This document shows positions 24,736-37,800 of a stretch of DNA of 64,000 nucleotides, piece by piece. The stretch is from contig CM039467.1 of NCBI GenBank assembly GCA_022414725.1, positions 11,706,201-11,770,200 on the forward strand. The letters run 5' to 3'. Each line of letters begins with the position of its first letter. Position 1 is the stretch's first letter. The DNA is from Microglena sp. YARC. Taxonomy: Eukaryota; Chlorophyta; Chlorophyceae; Chlamydomonadales; Chlamydomonadaceae. The notes beneath the pieces are model-generated. The model saw only the letters and a list, made by a program, of their open reading frames with translations, made no database searches and was not told the origin of the DNA. The translations under genes were made by a program, and so were the position numbers.

Positions 24736-27700
24736 ACACACACACACCCCACACCCATCCACACCCCACACCATCCACCCACCCCACCCGTCCACACCCC
24801 ACACCCATCCACACACCCCTCCATCCGCACATCCCACCCGTCCACACCCCACACCCATCCCACACACCCCACCCATCCACACACCCCACCCATCCACACG
24901 CCCCACACACATCCCCACACCCACCCGTCCACCCCCCCACCCATGCCATACCCCCCACCATCCACTCACCCCACCCATCCACACACCCACCCATCCATAC
25001 CCCACACCCATCCACTCACCCCACCCATCCACACTCACCCCACCCATCCCACACACCCCACACACATCCCCCCCCCACCGTCCCCCCCCCCACCCATCCA
25101 TACCCCCCACCCGTGCCACTCACCCCACCCATGCCACACAACCCACACACATCCCCACCCCCACCCGTCCACCCCCCCCACCCATCCATACCCCCACACG
25201 CCATCCACTCACCCCACCCATCCACACACCCCACCCATCCATGACCCCCACACACATTAGGGTGCTCAAAAGTAACCAGCCACGCGAGCTTAAGTAACTA
25301 AATCCACAATTGTATGGGCTTGGACTGCTCCCATCTCCTAGTCACTTAGACCCAGGGTAAGAGCTTCCAGGTCTGGATAGGGGAACCCCTATATCTAGCT
25401 TGGGTGGGTGGATGCTGGCATGAATGTGAGTGAGCTGTAAACTAGGGGTTGTGTTAGTTTTTAGGGTTTACAACTTTTAAAATCTGGAAAAATACAGGAC
25501 CTGTTTATTTTTTCTTGGCCACTGTTTTTTTCATGATAGGTGGGGGTAGGTTATTCTCTCGTGTGTTGCTCAGTTGTGCCTTACCACTTTCTGGTTGGTG
25601 GTGTCATTGTGTGTGACTTGTCACAAAGTGTGTGTGTGTGTGGGAGGGGGTAGGTGCTGTAACATCTGCAGGGCCAAGCTTTTAAAATGTTTGGGCCTCG
25701 GACCATAAACGCCTTTCATAGCAATAGACTGTGGGACTGAAGGGGTGGGTTAAAACAAATCTTACAAAAAGTGTAAAAAAAATAATGATTGGATAACAAC
25801 TTTTATGCCAAATGAAATGGCAGAAAAGTTGGTGGTCCCCCTAGCAAGAGAGGCATACATGTGCATTCAACCAGAGCCCTACAAACGCAGCACATGAGCC
25901 ATAGACAAGTATCATGGCGTGGTATGCTTATTTTAATCAATCTGCTAGGGGTGTGAAATATAACTATAGAAGCCTTATTACTTTTGAGCACCCCTATGGG
26001 GGCCCTATGTGGTGGTTGGGCACAAAGGTTGGGGGGATCTACTTCACCACCACACCACCTTATATTTGCCCCCAATCTATATCTTCTATATCACACAGGT
26101 CCCCAATAACTACTTGGTAGTAACCAATGGTTTAAAAACATGGACGCACTAGCTGTACCACCAAAACCATAAAGTGGGTAACCCTAAACCCTTCCAGTCA
26201 GTCATGACTGCACTGCCGGCAGTACAGTAATGCATAATAAAAGTACAGCTAATTTCAGAAACGTGTTCCTTAATTAAAGGGGTTTCCAGAACACTTTGTT
26301 TTGTTTCCTATTGGCTTAGTACAACAAGAGTTATCCATGTTTTAGTGTTTTAATACGTCCAACCACATTTATGACAGTTATTTGCATACACCACACTCCT
26401 CAATTTCACCTTGTCACCTAAATCCTTGTACCCCCAATCCACTTCCCATCCAATCTCCCTGATCTTTTGAATCCTACTAGGCACCTTTTCCACCAACTTG
26501 TTGATGGTGCTCTGGGTTATTGCATCCCACTCTTGCATAATAGCTGCCTTGTAACCCCCTAGGGGTAGTAGGCCTCCTAATCCTCAGCTTGGCTGCAGCT
26601 GAGCCCACACATGCTATATGCAATTGATGTCCCAGCTTTGTGCTGGGAAGCTCTTCAAGATGGGAAGATCCTAGATCTCTAGATCCTCAGCGCTCTTGGC
26701 TGAGGTATGTTGAGAAGCTCTGTCCCTGATGATGCTAAAACTTTCCTAGTTGAGGTTGCTGCACCTCCAATTCCCTTGACAACTTCTTCATGAACTCCAC
26801 ATAGTGGCCAGACTTGAAATGTATCTTTTGACTTGGGTCCCTCGCACCCAGGATGCCATGATGGGGGTACAAAGTGCAGGCTGGACTTGAAGTTATGAGC
26901 CACAGCTGCATAGAAGTGGAAGTGGGCTTACCAAGCTCCCTGTCCCCTTGTAAGGGGCTCGCAAGGCCTTTGCCATGCATACGACAGCATTCCGTTGGTG
27001 TCACTGTACAAGGAGCACACATTCCCAATCTAGAAACACCCATTTAACCTTCTTGGTTGGTTTGTGTTGCTGGCAGAGTAGGACTTCCTAGCAGCCTTAT
27101 TCTTGCTGCTGAGCTGCTTAAACCTTGGTTACAGGCCTCCAGAAAAGTGGATTTTTTCCAGAAGCTCCATAATCCGAGCCACTGTAATGCCTGCTGATGT
27201 TCAGTGACCCATGATCTTTCAGCCTTTGTGCAGCAGCTGTGGCTGTAAGTCCAGGCCTAGCCATCTTCTTGATCTTGCTGACCTTCAGCTGGCTTTAGCT
27301 TCTTTGGCCGGCCTGAACGGTGTTTGTCAGCCATGTTTGGGGCAATGATTCAGGGACTCATTGGTCCATCTGTCCACGGTACCTTGGAAAGCCCAAGCTG
27401 TCTGCATATCGAAGCCTTGGAGCGGCCCATGTTAAAGAGCTCGCCAACGTGGCGCCTAGTAAGGGCGGGAGTTCTCATTTCCCCAGAAACACTGTAATTA
27501 CAGTCGGAGGCAGAATTTCAGCAAAATCGATGCGAGGCAACCCAGGCTCAACTCGCCTGTTGGACCTTGGACATCCGACCCAGCTTTGAGACACCGAAAC
27601 ACGTGTACTGGTGAAGTACAAGCCATATTGGCCAAAGTTTGGTTTTGTCACCCCCCCCACCCATGTACTATCGCATAGGGGTGCTCAAAAGTAACCAGCC

Positions 27701-29127
27701 ACGCGAGCTTAAGTAACTAAACCACAATTGTATGGGCTTGGACTGCTCCCATCTCCTAGTCACTTAGACCCCAAGGGTACGAGCTTCCAGGTCTGGATAG
27801 GGGAACCCTATATCTAGCTTGGGTGGGTGGATGCTGGCATGAAATGTGAGTGAGCTGTAAAACTAGGGGTTGTGTTAGTTTTTTAGGGTTTACAACTTTT
27901 AAATCTGGGAAAAATACAGGACCTGTTTATTTTTCTTGGCCACTGTTTTTTCATGATAGGTGGGGGTAGTTATTCTCTCGTGTTGTTGCTCAGTTGTGCC
28001 TTACCACTTTCTGGTTGGTGGTGTCATTGTGTGTGACTTGTCACAAAGTGTGTGTGTGTGGGAGGGGGTAGGTGCTGTAACATCTGCAGGGCCAAGCTTT
28101 TAAAATGTTTGGGCCTCGGACCATAAACGCCTTTCATAGCAATAGACTGTGGGACTGAAGGGGTGGGTTTAAACAAATCTTACAAAAGTGTAAAAAAAAT
28201 TAATGATTGGATAACAACTTTTATTGCCACAATGAAAATGGCAGAAAAGTTGGTGGTCCCCCTAGCAAAAGAGAGGCATACATGTGCATTCAACCAGAGC
28301 CCTACAAACGCAGCACATGAGCCATAGACAAGTATCATGGCGTGGTATGCTTATTTAATCAATCTGCTAGGGGTGTGAAATATAACTATAGAAGCCTTAT
28401 TACTTTTGAGGCACCCCTAACATCCACTCACGCCCACCCATTCCACACACCCCACACACATCCCCACCCCCACCCGTCCACACACCCCACCCATCATACC
28501 CCCCACCACCATCCACTCACCCCACCCATCCACACACCCCACCCATCCACACCCACACCCCACACCCATCCACATACACACAATTCACCGTCCCATCCCC
28601 CAAACCCATCCACACACACACACCACCATACACACACACACACCGTACCCCCCCCCCCCCCCCCCCCCCCCCCCTTGCACTCCCCCCACCTCCACCTCCA
28701 CTCCACCTCCACCTCCACCTCCACCTCCACCTCCACCTCCACCTCCACCCCTTCTTCCCACCACCCCACCTCCACACCCACACCTCCACCCCCACATCCC
28801 CCACACCCCCCCACCCCACCCTCACCCACCCACCCCACACCCCCACCCCCCCCCCACACCCACACACCCCCCCACACACCCACACACACTCACCCACCTG
28901 TGTAACTTCCCAACTACCCATCGTTCCCCTCCCCTAGGCGCTGGCCATTTAGGAGGTCCCATCCTGGCCATCATAGCCTCTACATCCCTTCAACCCTAGA
29001 CCTCCCCCCACCCCCCACAACACACCCACACCCCTCCCCCCACACACACACACCCTCTCACCCACACCTACCCACCCACCTACGCACCCATCACTCTCCT
29101 CTTACCCAACTTCCATCCCCCCCCCCC

Positions 29128-29164
<37 letters not shown>

Positions 29165-29792
29165 CTACTCACCCACCTACGCACCCATCACTCTCCTCTT
29201 ACCCAACTTCCACCCCACACACACACATCCAACTCACCCCACACACGCACCCACACACCCGGCACACACACACCTACCCGCCACCTACGCACCCATTACT
29301 CTCCTCCTACCCAACTCCCCCCCCCCCCCCCCCTGCCCTCCCCCACCTCCCACCCTCACACACACACCACCCCACACGCCCACACCCCACACTCCGAGGC
29401 GCAGGCCATGTAGGAGGTCCCACCATGGCCGGCATCGCCTACAAATGCCCCTAACCCTAAATACCCCCACCACACACACACACACCCCACCACCACCACC
29501 ACCACACCCAGGCGCTGGCATGTAGGAGGTCCCACCATGGCTGTCATCGCCTCCAAATGTCCCTAACCCTAAATACCCCCCCCCCCCCCCCCTCACACAC
29601 ACACACACACCACACACACACAAACGCACACACACACCACCACCACAACCACATCACCCAGGCGCAGGCATGTAGGAGGTCCCACCATGGCTGTCATCGC
29701 CTTCAAATGCCCTAACCCTAAATACCCCCCCCCCCCCCCCACACACACACCACCACACACACACCACCACGCACACACACATACCACACACT

Positions 29793-29846
<54 letters not shown>

Positions 29847-30224
29847 CACACATACACACCACACCACACCACCACCACCACCATCACCCAGGCGCTGGCC
29901 ATGTAGGAGGTCCCACCATGGCCGTCATCGCCTCCAAATGCCCGGAGCATGACATCTACGTGTGCGACAACAACGACGAGCGCATCCTTGCATGGCAGAG
30001 CGAACAGCTCCCCATATACGAACCCGGGTTGTTTGAGGTTGTTGAGTCGTGCAGAAATCGCAACTTGCACTTTGTGCGGCGCGCTGATGTGGCCTCAGTG
30101 CTTGAAGCGAGGCTGACATGATTCTTTGTGTCGGTCAACACGCCAACAAAGACGAGTGGGCTGGGGGCAGGCAAGAGTGCGGACCTCAAATACTGGGAGG
30201 TGAGTGTGTGTGTGGGGGGGGGGA

Positions 30225-30281
<57 letters not shown>

Positions 30282-31804
30282 CTGAATTGCCACAGTGCTT
30301 AAACGAGGCTGACATGATCTTTGTGTCGGTCAACACGCAACTAAGACGAGTGGACTGGGGGCAGGCAAGAGTGCTGACCTCAAATACTGGTAGGTTGAGT
30401 GTGTGTGTGTGTGGGGGGGGGAAGTGTGTGTGTGGGGGGGGGTGTTGGGGGGGGGGGGGGGGGGCCTGGGGGCGGGCAAGAGTGCGAACCTCAAATACTG
30501 GGAGGTGAGTGGTGGGTGGGGTGGGGGGAAGTGTGGGTGGGGGGTGGTTGTGTTTGTTCTTGTTGGTTGGGTGATGGTGATGTATGGTGGAGGCACTGTG
30601 TGACGTTTGTGGGTGTGGGTGGTGGTGTGCGTGAGTGTGTGGTGTGGTGTGTGGGTGTGGGTGTTAGGGGAGATGGCTAGGAGTGGTTATAAATGCAAGC
30701 GCTGTGTGTGAGTTACAAGTGGTGGAGCCGCACAGAAATAGTAAAAAAACAAAATCCAACCTATCTAATCCAACAAAATACAATACAATACAATACAACA
30801 ATAAAATACAATACAACCTATGTCAACCAACCGGCCAACCAAAAAAACAAACAAACAAACAAACAAACAAACAAACAAACAAACAAACAACAAAACAAAC
30901 AAACAAACAACAAAACAAAACAAACAAACAAAAAAACAAACAAACAAACAAACAAAATGTAACTCCCCGTGCCCCACCCCCGTGTACCCACACCCTCCCC
31001 ACCCACCACACACCCTCTCACCCACACTGCCCACCCACCCTCATCAAAACAAACAAACAAAAAACAAACAAAAAATGTAACTCCCCCGTCCCCCCATCAC
31101 CATCAGGCTTGCTGCGCGCCTCATATCAGCGTCATGCAAGAGGCCTGGCTTCAAGATTGTGATTGAGAAGAGCACGGTGCCTGTCAAAACAGCTCAAGCT
31201 ATCTCTAAGGTGAGTGGTTTTCATATTTGGCCTCAATTTTGGCCTGTTACTGGGCCTGAAATTGGTGGTGGGTGGGTGTCGGGTGGGTGGGGTGAGGAGG
31301 CGGTTCGTGAATGTGACCACATACTGATCCAGCATTAAGTCATGAGCAAAGAACACTTCCGTGGTCCTAGGCATATTCATTAGAAGAAAGTGTGTGTGTG
31401 TGTGTGTGTGTGCTGTGCTGGGGGGGGGGGGGGGGGGGGGGGGGGGGGTCTGTTTGGTGTGGTGGGTGGTGGGTGGTGGTGGTGGTGGTGGGGGGGATGG
31501 TAGTGCACAACAGGGACTAATCCTAAACTATAAGCTATAACAGCACCACACTACACCCGTTTATCCTTAACCCTAAACTATAGCAAGCTATAACCAGCAC
31601 CACACTAGCAACCTGTTTATCCTTAACCCTAAACTATAAGCTATAACCAGCACCACACTAGCACCCGTTTATCATTAATCCTAAACTATAAGCTATAACC
31701 AGCACCACACTAGCACCTGTTTATCCTTAACCTAAAACTATAAGCTATAACCAGCACCACACTAGCACCCGTTATCCTTAACCTAAATCCAAAACTCTGC
31801 CCCC

Positions 31805-31837
<33 letters not shown>

Positions 31838-34800
31838 CCCCCCCCCTCCCAGGTGTTGGACGACGCCTGTAGGACCCCTGGAGTACAAGTTTTTAAGTAC
31901 TGTCTAAAATCTGCCTAACGCCCCCCCCCCCACCCACACACACACACCACACACACACACACACAAATACAGACACATACACACACAGTGTTGGACGCCT
32001 GTAGGACCCCTGGAGTAACAGTTCAAAGTACTGCTAAACTTTGTCTACTCCCCCCCCTCCTCACGACAACCCTCCCCCGTCCCCCCCCCCCGTCCCCCCC
32101 TCAACTGACAACCCTCCCCTTCCCCCCCTCCCAGGTGTTGGACGCCTGTAGGACCCCTGGAGTACAATTTGAAGTACTGTCCAACCCTGAGTTCATGGCC
32201 GAGGGCACAGCAATCAAGGACCTCCTAAAACCCGACCGTGTCCTCATCGGTGCACGCGAGACGGAGGCAGGCCAAGCCGCCATGTCAGCGCTGGTGGATG
32301 TGTACCGCAGCTGGGTACCGCTGGATCAAATCATCACCGCCAGCCTGTGGTCCGCGGAGCTGTCCAAGCTGGCATCGAATGCCATGCTGGCGCAAAGGAT
32401 CTCGTCAATCAACTCCATCTCAGCATTGTGTGAGGAGACCGGTGCTGACATCAAACAGGTGTGGGAAGCACAGAGCTTTTTGTTTTTCTCCGCACCCCAC
32501 CCTACCCCACTCCAGCCCACCCCAGTTCACCACACCACACCACACCACACCATTGGACACCGTGCTGGTGCAGAGGCTCTCATCAATTATTGCTATCCAG
32601 CTCACCCCAAGCCCACCCCAGTTCATCCCACTCCACCCCACACCACCCCATCCTTTCTAGTAGGCCATGCGATAGGTACCGACTCACGCATCAGACTGCA
32701 CTGCCTTAAAACAGACAGCCCGTTTCAGTGATACGATTGGTTAAGTGGTACACCAAAACGCTTAAAACGAAGAAGGGTCGGGGGTTCGAATCCCCCTACG
32801 GTCACCCTTAGCGTTGCAGGTCGTTGTCAACCGAGATGGTAGCTTGCCCAGTCGAGGTGGTAGACTGTTCTCTGCCCGCATACGACGGCTTCCCTTAATA
32901 CCACGCCCCACCAGGCGTTATCATTACCTTTTTTTTTAAACAGACACTCAACACAAACCAGCCAGAGCCAAGCCAAACCAAACCAAACCAAACCAAACCA
33001 ACCAAACCTTTGTTTCCAAACCAAACCAAACCAAACCAACCAAACCAAACCAACCAAACATTGTTCCAAACCAAACCAAACCATTTTTCCAAACCAAACC
33101 AAACCAAACCAAACCAAACCAAACCATTGTTTCCAAACCAAACCAAACCAAACCAAACCAAACCAAACCAACGCCACCCCCTCAGGTGGCCCATGCTATA
33201 GGCACCGACTCACGCATTGGACCCCACTTCCTAGAAGCCTCCATCGGTTTTGGCGGCTCTTGCTTCCAGAAGGACATTCTGAACCTGGTGTACTTGTGTG
33301 AGACACTTGGGCTGGTGGAAGTGGCGGAGTACTTTCAAAAGGTATGCTATGGCATGGTATAGTTTAGTATGGTATGGCATGGCATGGTATAGTATGGTAT
33401 GGTATGGTATAGTATGGTATAGTATGGTATGGTATGGCATGGCATGGCATGGTATAGTATGGTATGGTATGGTATGGCATGGCATGGTATAGTACGGTAT
33501 AGTATGGTATGGCATGGCATGCATGGCAATGGTATATATGGTTTGGGCATGTATATAGTATGGTATGGTATGGTATGGTATGTAAGGCGTAATGGCATGG
33601 GCATGGTATGCATTGCATGGTATGGTTATAGTATGGTATGGTATGGTATGGTATGGTATGGTATGGTATGGTATGGTATGGTAGCCAGCGCAGGGATCTG
33701 TATGTATTTGTTTGTATTCCAGTGTATTCTGTTATATTCTATTAGCAACGTCCTCATACTTCTCCACCAGTTCACACCCCACAGGTGGTGCACATCACCC
33801 ACCACCAAAACAACCCACCCCCAGTACAGACTCCCCCCCCCCCACCACCACCACCACCACACACACACACACAACCACCACACACACACCCTCCCCCCCC
33901 ACCACACCACACACACACACACACACACCACACCACCACCAACAACAACAACAACAACAAACCACCACTTCAACACCTGCATTCTAATCTCCTGCTTTAT
34001 CTGATCATCTGTCTCAAGTTAGTGCTAGGAACACGCCTTCATATCTCCTCACCCGATCGCCCCCACCAGTTGGTGCACACCACCCAGCACCACCACCACC
34101 ACCCATCCCCCCAGCACCGACCCCCCCCCCCCCCTCACCACCACCACCAACAGCAACCCGCCCCACCAACAACAGCAACCACTTCAACGCCTGCATACTT
34201 ATCTCCTGCTGAATCTGATTATCTCCCACAACTTTGTGCTACAAGCACACCTTCATAGTTCTCCACCTGTTCATCCCCCACCAGGTGGTGCACATCACCC
34301 ACCACCCTTTTCAGTCTAATCTCCTGCTTTGTCTGCTCATCTCCCACAAGGAGCTACAAACACGTCTTCATATTGAAATTGAAATTGTTACATCCGTGTA
34401 GAACCGTTACTCACAGGACGTGAAGTTAAGGACACCATAGCGTAAGCCGGAGCTAGCTATAGTCACCGTAGGGCCATCTCAGTAAAAAGAATTACCACCG
34501 ATGCCTGACCGGCAGGCACCGTAGCCACATCATGCCCGTGCAGCCTAATACGGGGGTTTTTCACCCCGGTTGGGAAGCACCGACACAATGCAGCTGGCAA
34601 GACAAAACCTGAGAGGGGGGACGGTCTGTGTGCTAGTCCCCGGGTATCGACCCGGGGTGTGCTTCCATAAAACGTCTGCACTGTAAAATACTTGAAAGCT
34701 AGTGATGGTGTGGAGTGGACTGTGTCCGCCAGTTTGAGGGCACATGATCTCCTGAAGTCCAAGAGTGGTCATAGAAGTCAAAAAAGAGGTTGGAATAGTA

Positions 34801-37800
34801 CCAGTTGTTCCAACGGTGATAACTTCATAGTGAACGAAGTATCCAGCCGGATCTAAGGCCATTTACTAATTCAACATGCTGGGCGTGTTTAGTGATAAAC
34901 TTAGTAGCATGGTTGGTATCAGAGCAGTATCCAAGCTCAAGAACCCAGAGTTCTTTATCAGACATACAGGTAGGAGAGTCTATGTCAGGTAGGACGGCAG
35001 ATCAGGGTCTCATTCTCTTCCAGTCCGCTACAGTAATATTGGAGGGGCGTAACCAGTCAGGGAGACGTTTGCCCAGGACCCCCTGGGAGGTCCTCTTCCT
35101 TGCCAGCGTCCATGATCATTCTGCGGGATCCCAGGCTCCGATGCAAATGGCCTTGTGGATGAGTCGCACTGCGGCGTCATGTCTCTTGATATAGAGCCCC
35201 TTGAAAGTCCGGGTGTGCAGCCCGCAAGGATGTGGCCCGCTCCGTCCTCACAGGTGTGCAAATGGGGCATAGGGAGTTCGTCGTGGGTGGGTGAGTGCTT
35301 GTAATATAAGGGGAGTTTCCAGCGAAATGCAAGTTTACGGTTCCACAGTCTACCCCAGCGGGGCTTTAAGGATGTGGAATTTAGTTTTATGTTGGATAAG
35401 GGTTGAGGTCCAAATTTGTTACTTGCATGAGGAAGTTGGTGGGAGTGTTATCAGCCCAGGTGGTTGCATAAAATCCCTTTAAGAGGGTGTTGGCCAAGGT
35501 GGCAGCTAGTGGGCAGGTTAGAGGTGATACCTTGTGTAAGGTTAGGTGCTAGGATGCGTGGGGGAATATCTCCCATGGGTGTGAGAGAGGTTGAACTGTG
35601 GGCCAGTAGACATTGTGGCGGGGATTTCCCCAGTGTTGTCAGTAAAATTGGTGGAGGCAGGGTGCTCAGCTGCCTTGCGTGCCAGAGTGTCTGCCCTGTC
35701 ATTTCCAAGGATACCTGTGTGGGAACGGACTTTACAAAGAGTGGTGTGTGAGCCATGCAGGATGCGTTGAATGAGGTGTTTTTGAATTGATTGCAGAAGT
35801 TCAGTGAATGGAACGGGTTGTTGTGGTAGGGTCATGAATCATTTTTTTAATAAGTTGAAGAGAGCAGAGGCTGTCTGTATGGAGTGTAAGGGATGTGTCA
35901 TAGTCAATGTTGAGAAGGGCTTGGTGGATGGCTACCAGTTCTGCCCTGTTGTTAGTTTTGGTGGCCCCTATTCCCCCAGGGTTGATGGTGTAGCTTTGTC
36001 CTGCAGCCGGGACATATACTGCAGCACCTATTTTACTAGGGTGCCCTGGTTTACCTTTATTAGGCTACCATCTGTGTAGACCTGGAGGCCTGAGGAGGGG
36101 GTAGCTAGGTGAGGACAAGGGTGAGTAGTGGTAAGAAGAGAGGGAGGAGGGTGTTGGTGGAGTGGAGTTTGCCAAGGATTTTTGGCAAGAGATTTGAGTT
36201 TCCGGGGGTAAGTAATGACAATGTCAGAGAAGGTAAGAGTGGGAGGTGGAGTGATAGTAGAGGCTCCCAGGATGAGGAGAGGCTTTGCATGTAGTATGTC
36301 CATTGGTCAATAAAATCTGGGAGTTTAGGAAAATAGGTATCTTGGCTGTGGGGGTTGCATATAAGGATGAGGTGGAGTTTGTGGGTGGAGGGTGGAGTGT
36401 GAGATTTGCTGCCAAGCCAAATTTCAGAGGTAGTATAAAATTCAGACTGTGGTCTGGAGTCAATATAGTGAATCCAGGAGTGGTGGAGGAGGGTTTTGTA
36501 AGGGGCAGCAAGGTTGTCAGGGAGGAGCATCAGGGTGCAGGTAGGGCTGAGTGTATTTTCAGCATGGTCAGCACTGGCTAGGGCCCACCTTAGAGCTTGG
36601 TGTGCTTGTGTCGTGGAGTTAGGAATGTCCACCAGTGAGCCCCCAGTCCAGATGGTAAGAAAGGGGTCTTGGTTGGAGCCAAAGAGCTGATCAGCAGGGC
36701 TGGTAGAAGAGAAGCTGGTGAGGCTTTGGTCGTAGCTAAGGGGTTAGAAGTACGATGGTGAGTAATGCCCAGAGCAGCTGCTACTTGGTAGAGAAAAGGA
36801 GAAAGAGTGTTTGGTAGCAGCAGGAGCAGCTCTGTATCTGGTGAAGAGGGCAGCTAAGTCAGTGTGGTATGTTCCTCCTTGGGTCAGTTGGTTCCATTTG
36901 GTAGGGTGGTGATTTTTGAAGTGGTCATAGTTTTGTTTGAGAGAGGTTAGTCTGTCGTTGGGAATGTGCCCAGACAGTGACCAGTGGGTTATAAAGATAT
37001 GAAACGTTGGTGTGTGTGTGTGTGGATTGGTCATCCAGAGTGGTGAGGATGCCTGTTTGTATAATGTAGGCTGAGGGTGGTTGAATGTCCCAGTCTGGGT
37101 GCCTGTCGTGTGTGTCAATTTTCAGAAGTTTGTGAAACAAGGTTGTGGTTGTCAGCATTAAATCCTGGGGAGGTGGCCCATTGGCCTTGTTGTTGAAGGT
37201 TAGTAAGGTGGGTGTCCTTCCTAGGGTTGAGGTGTGTGGTTAATGGGGGGAGTAGTTTTAAAAGTGTGGGTTAATTGGTCGTATGCTGGTTGTCCCAAAA
37301 GTTCAACAAGGTGAGACGCATGGTGAGATTGGGGTTTCCAATGTATGGTGGAGGTAGTGGAGTAAGAGATGTGCTGTGGTGGATGCTGTATCCCATGTGT
37401 GTGTAGGAGTTGATATGTTCGTTGTGCATGATGGTTGGGGCCCATTGAACGTGGACAACAGTGGAAGTGACTAGTTTGTCGTCGTTGTAGGAGCGCTTGC
37501 CCCGCCAGCTCGTGATGTGCAGGGCTTTGTATTGGGATCCGTAGGTAAGGTGGAGCAGGCGCGCCGGTGGTGCAGGTGCGCTGCTGTCGGGGGGATGTCA
37601 TGGCCTCGCGGATCCTGTCAGGGTGTGAGGTGGGAGTTATTCTATATGCACGGTAAAATTTAGAGGTGGAGGTGACGGATCCAGGATTTGCACAAGTAGT
37701 GGCGTGCTGCCCAGGTGGCATCACTGCTGGGGGCAGCCCCATGCTTGGTGCGCGTGACTGCCTTCGGTCTGCGTGGGCCACGCCCACCATTGGTTTCCTT

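Noticed and set aside
23083..25260. Pro/His/Thr-rich and Gly/Val-rich ORFs of 100-200 codons
   Set aside because: They coincide exactly with C/CA and G/GT microsatellites and are open on both strands.
25260..28417. LTR retrotransposon with 740-bp LTRs
   Set aside because: Each direct repeat has its own terminal inverted repeats and TA duplications, and the interior has Tc1-type transposase remains and no gag or pol.
28342..28921. 187-codon Pro/His/Thr ORF
   Set aside because: It is a microsatellite reading; the only gene signal nearby is the decoy copy of UGDH exon 2.
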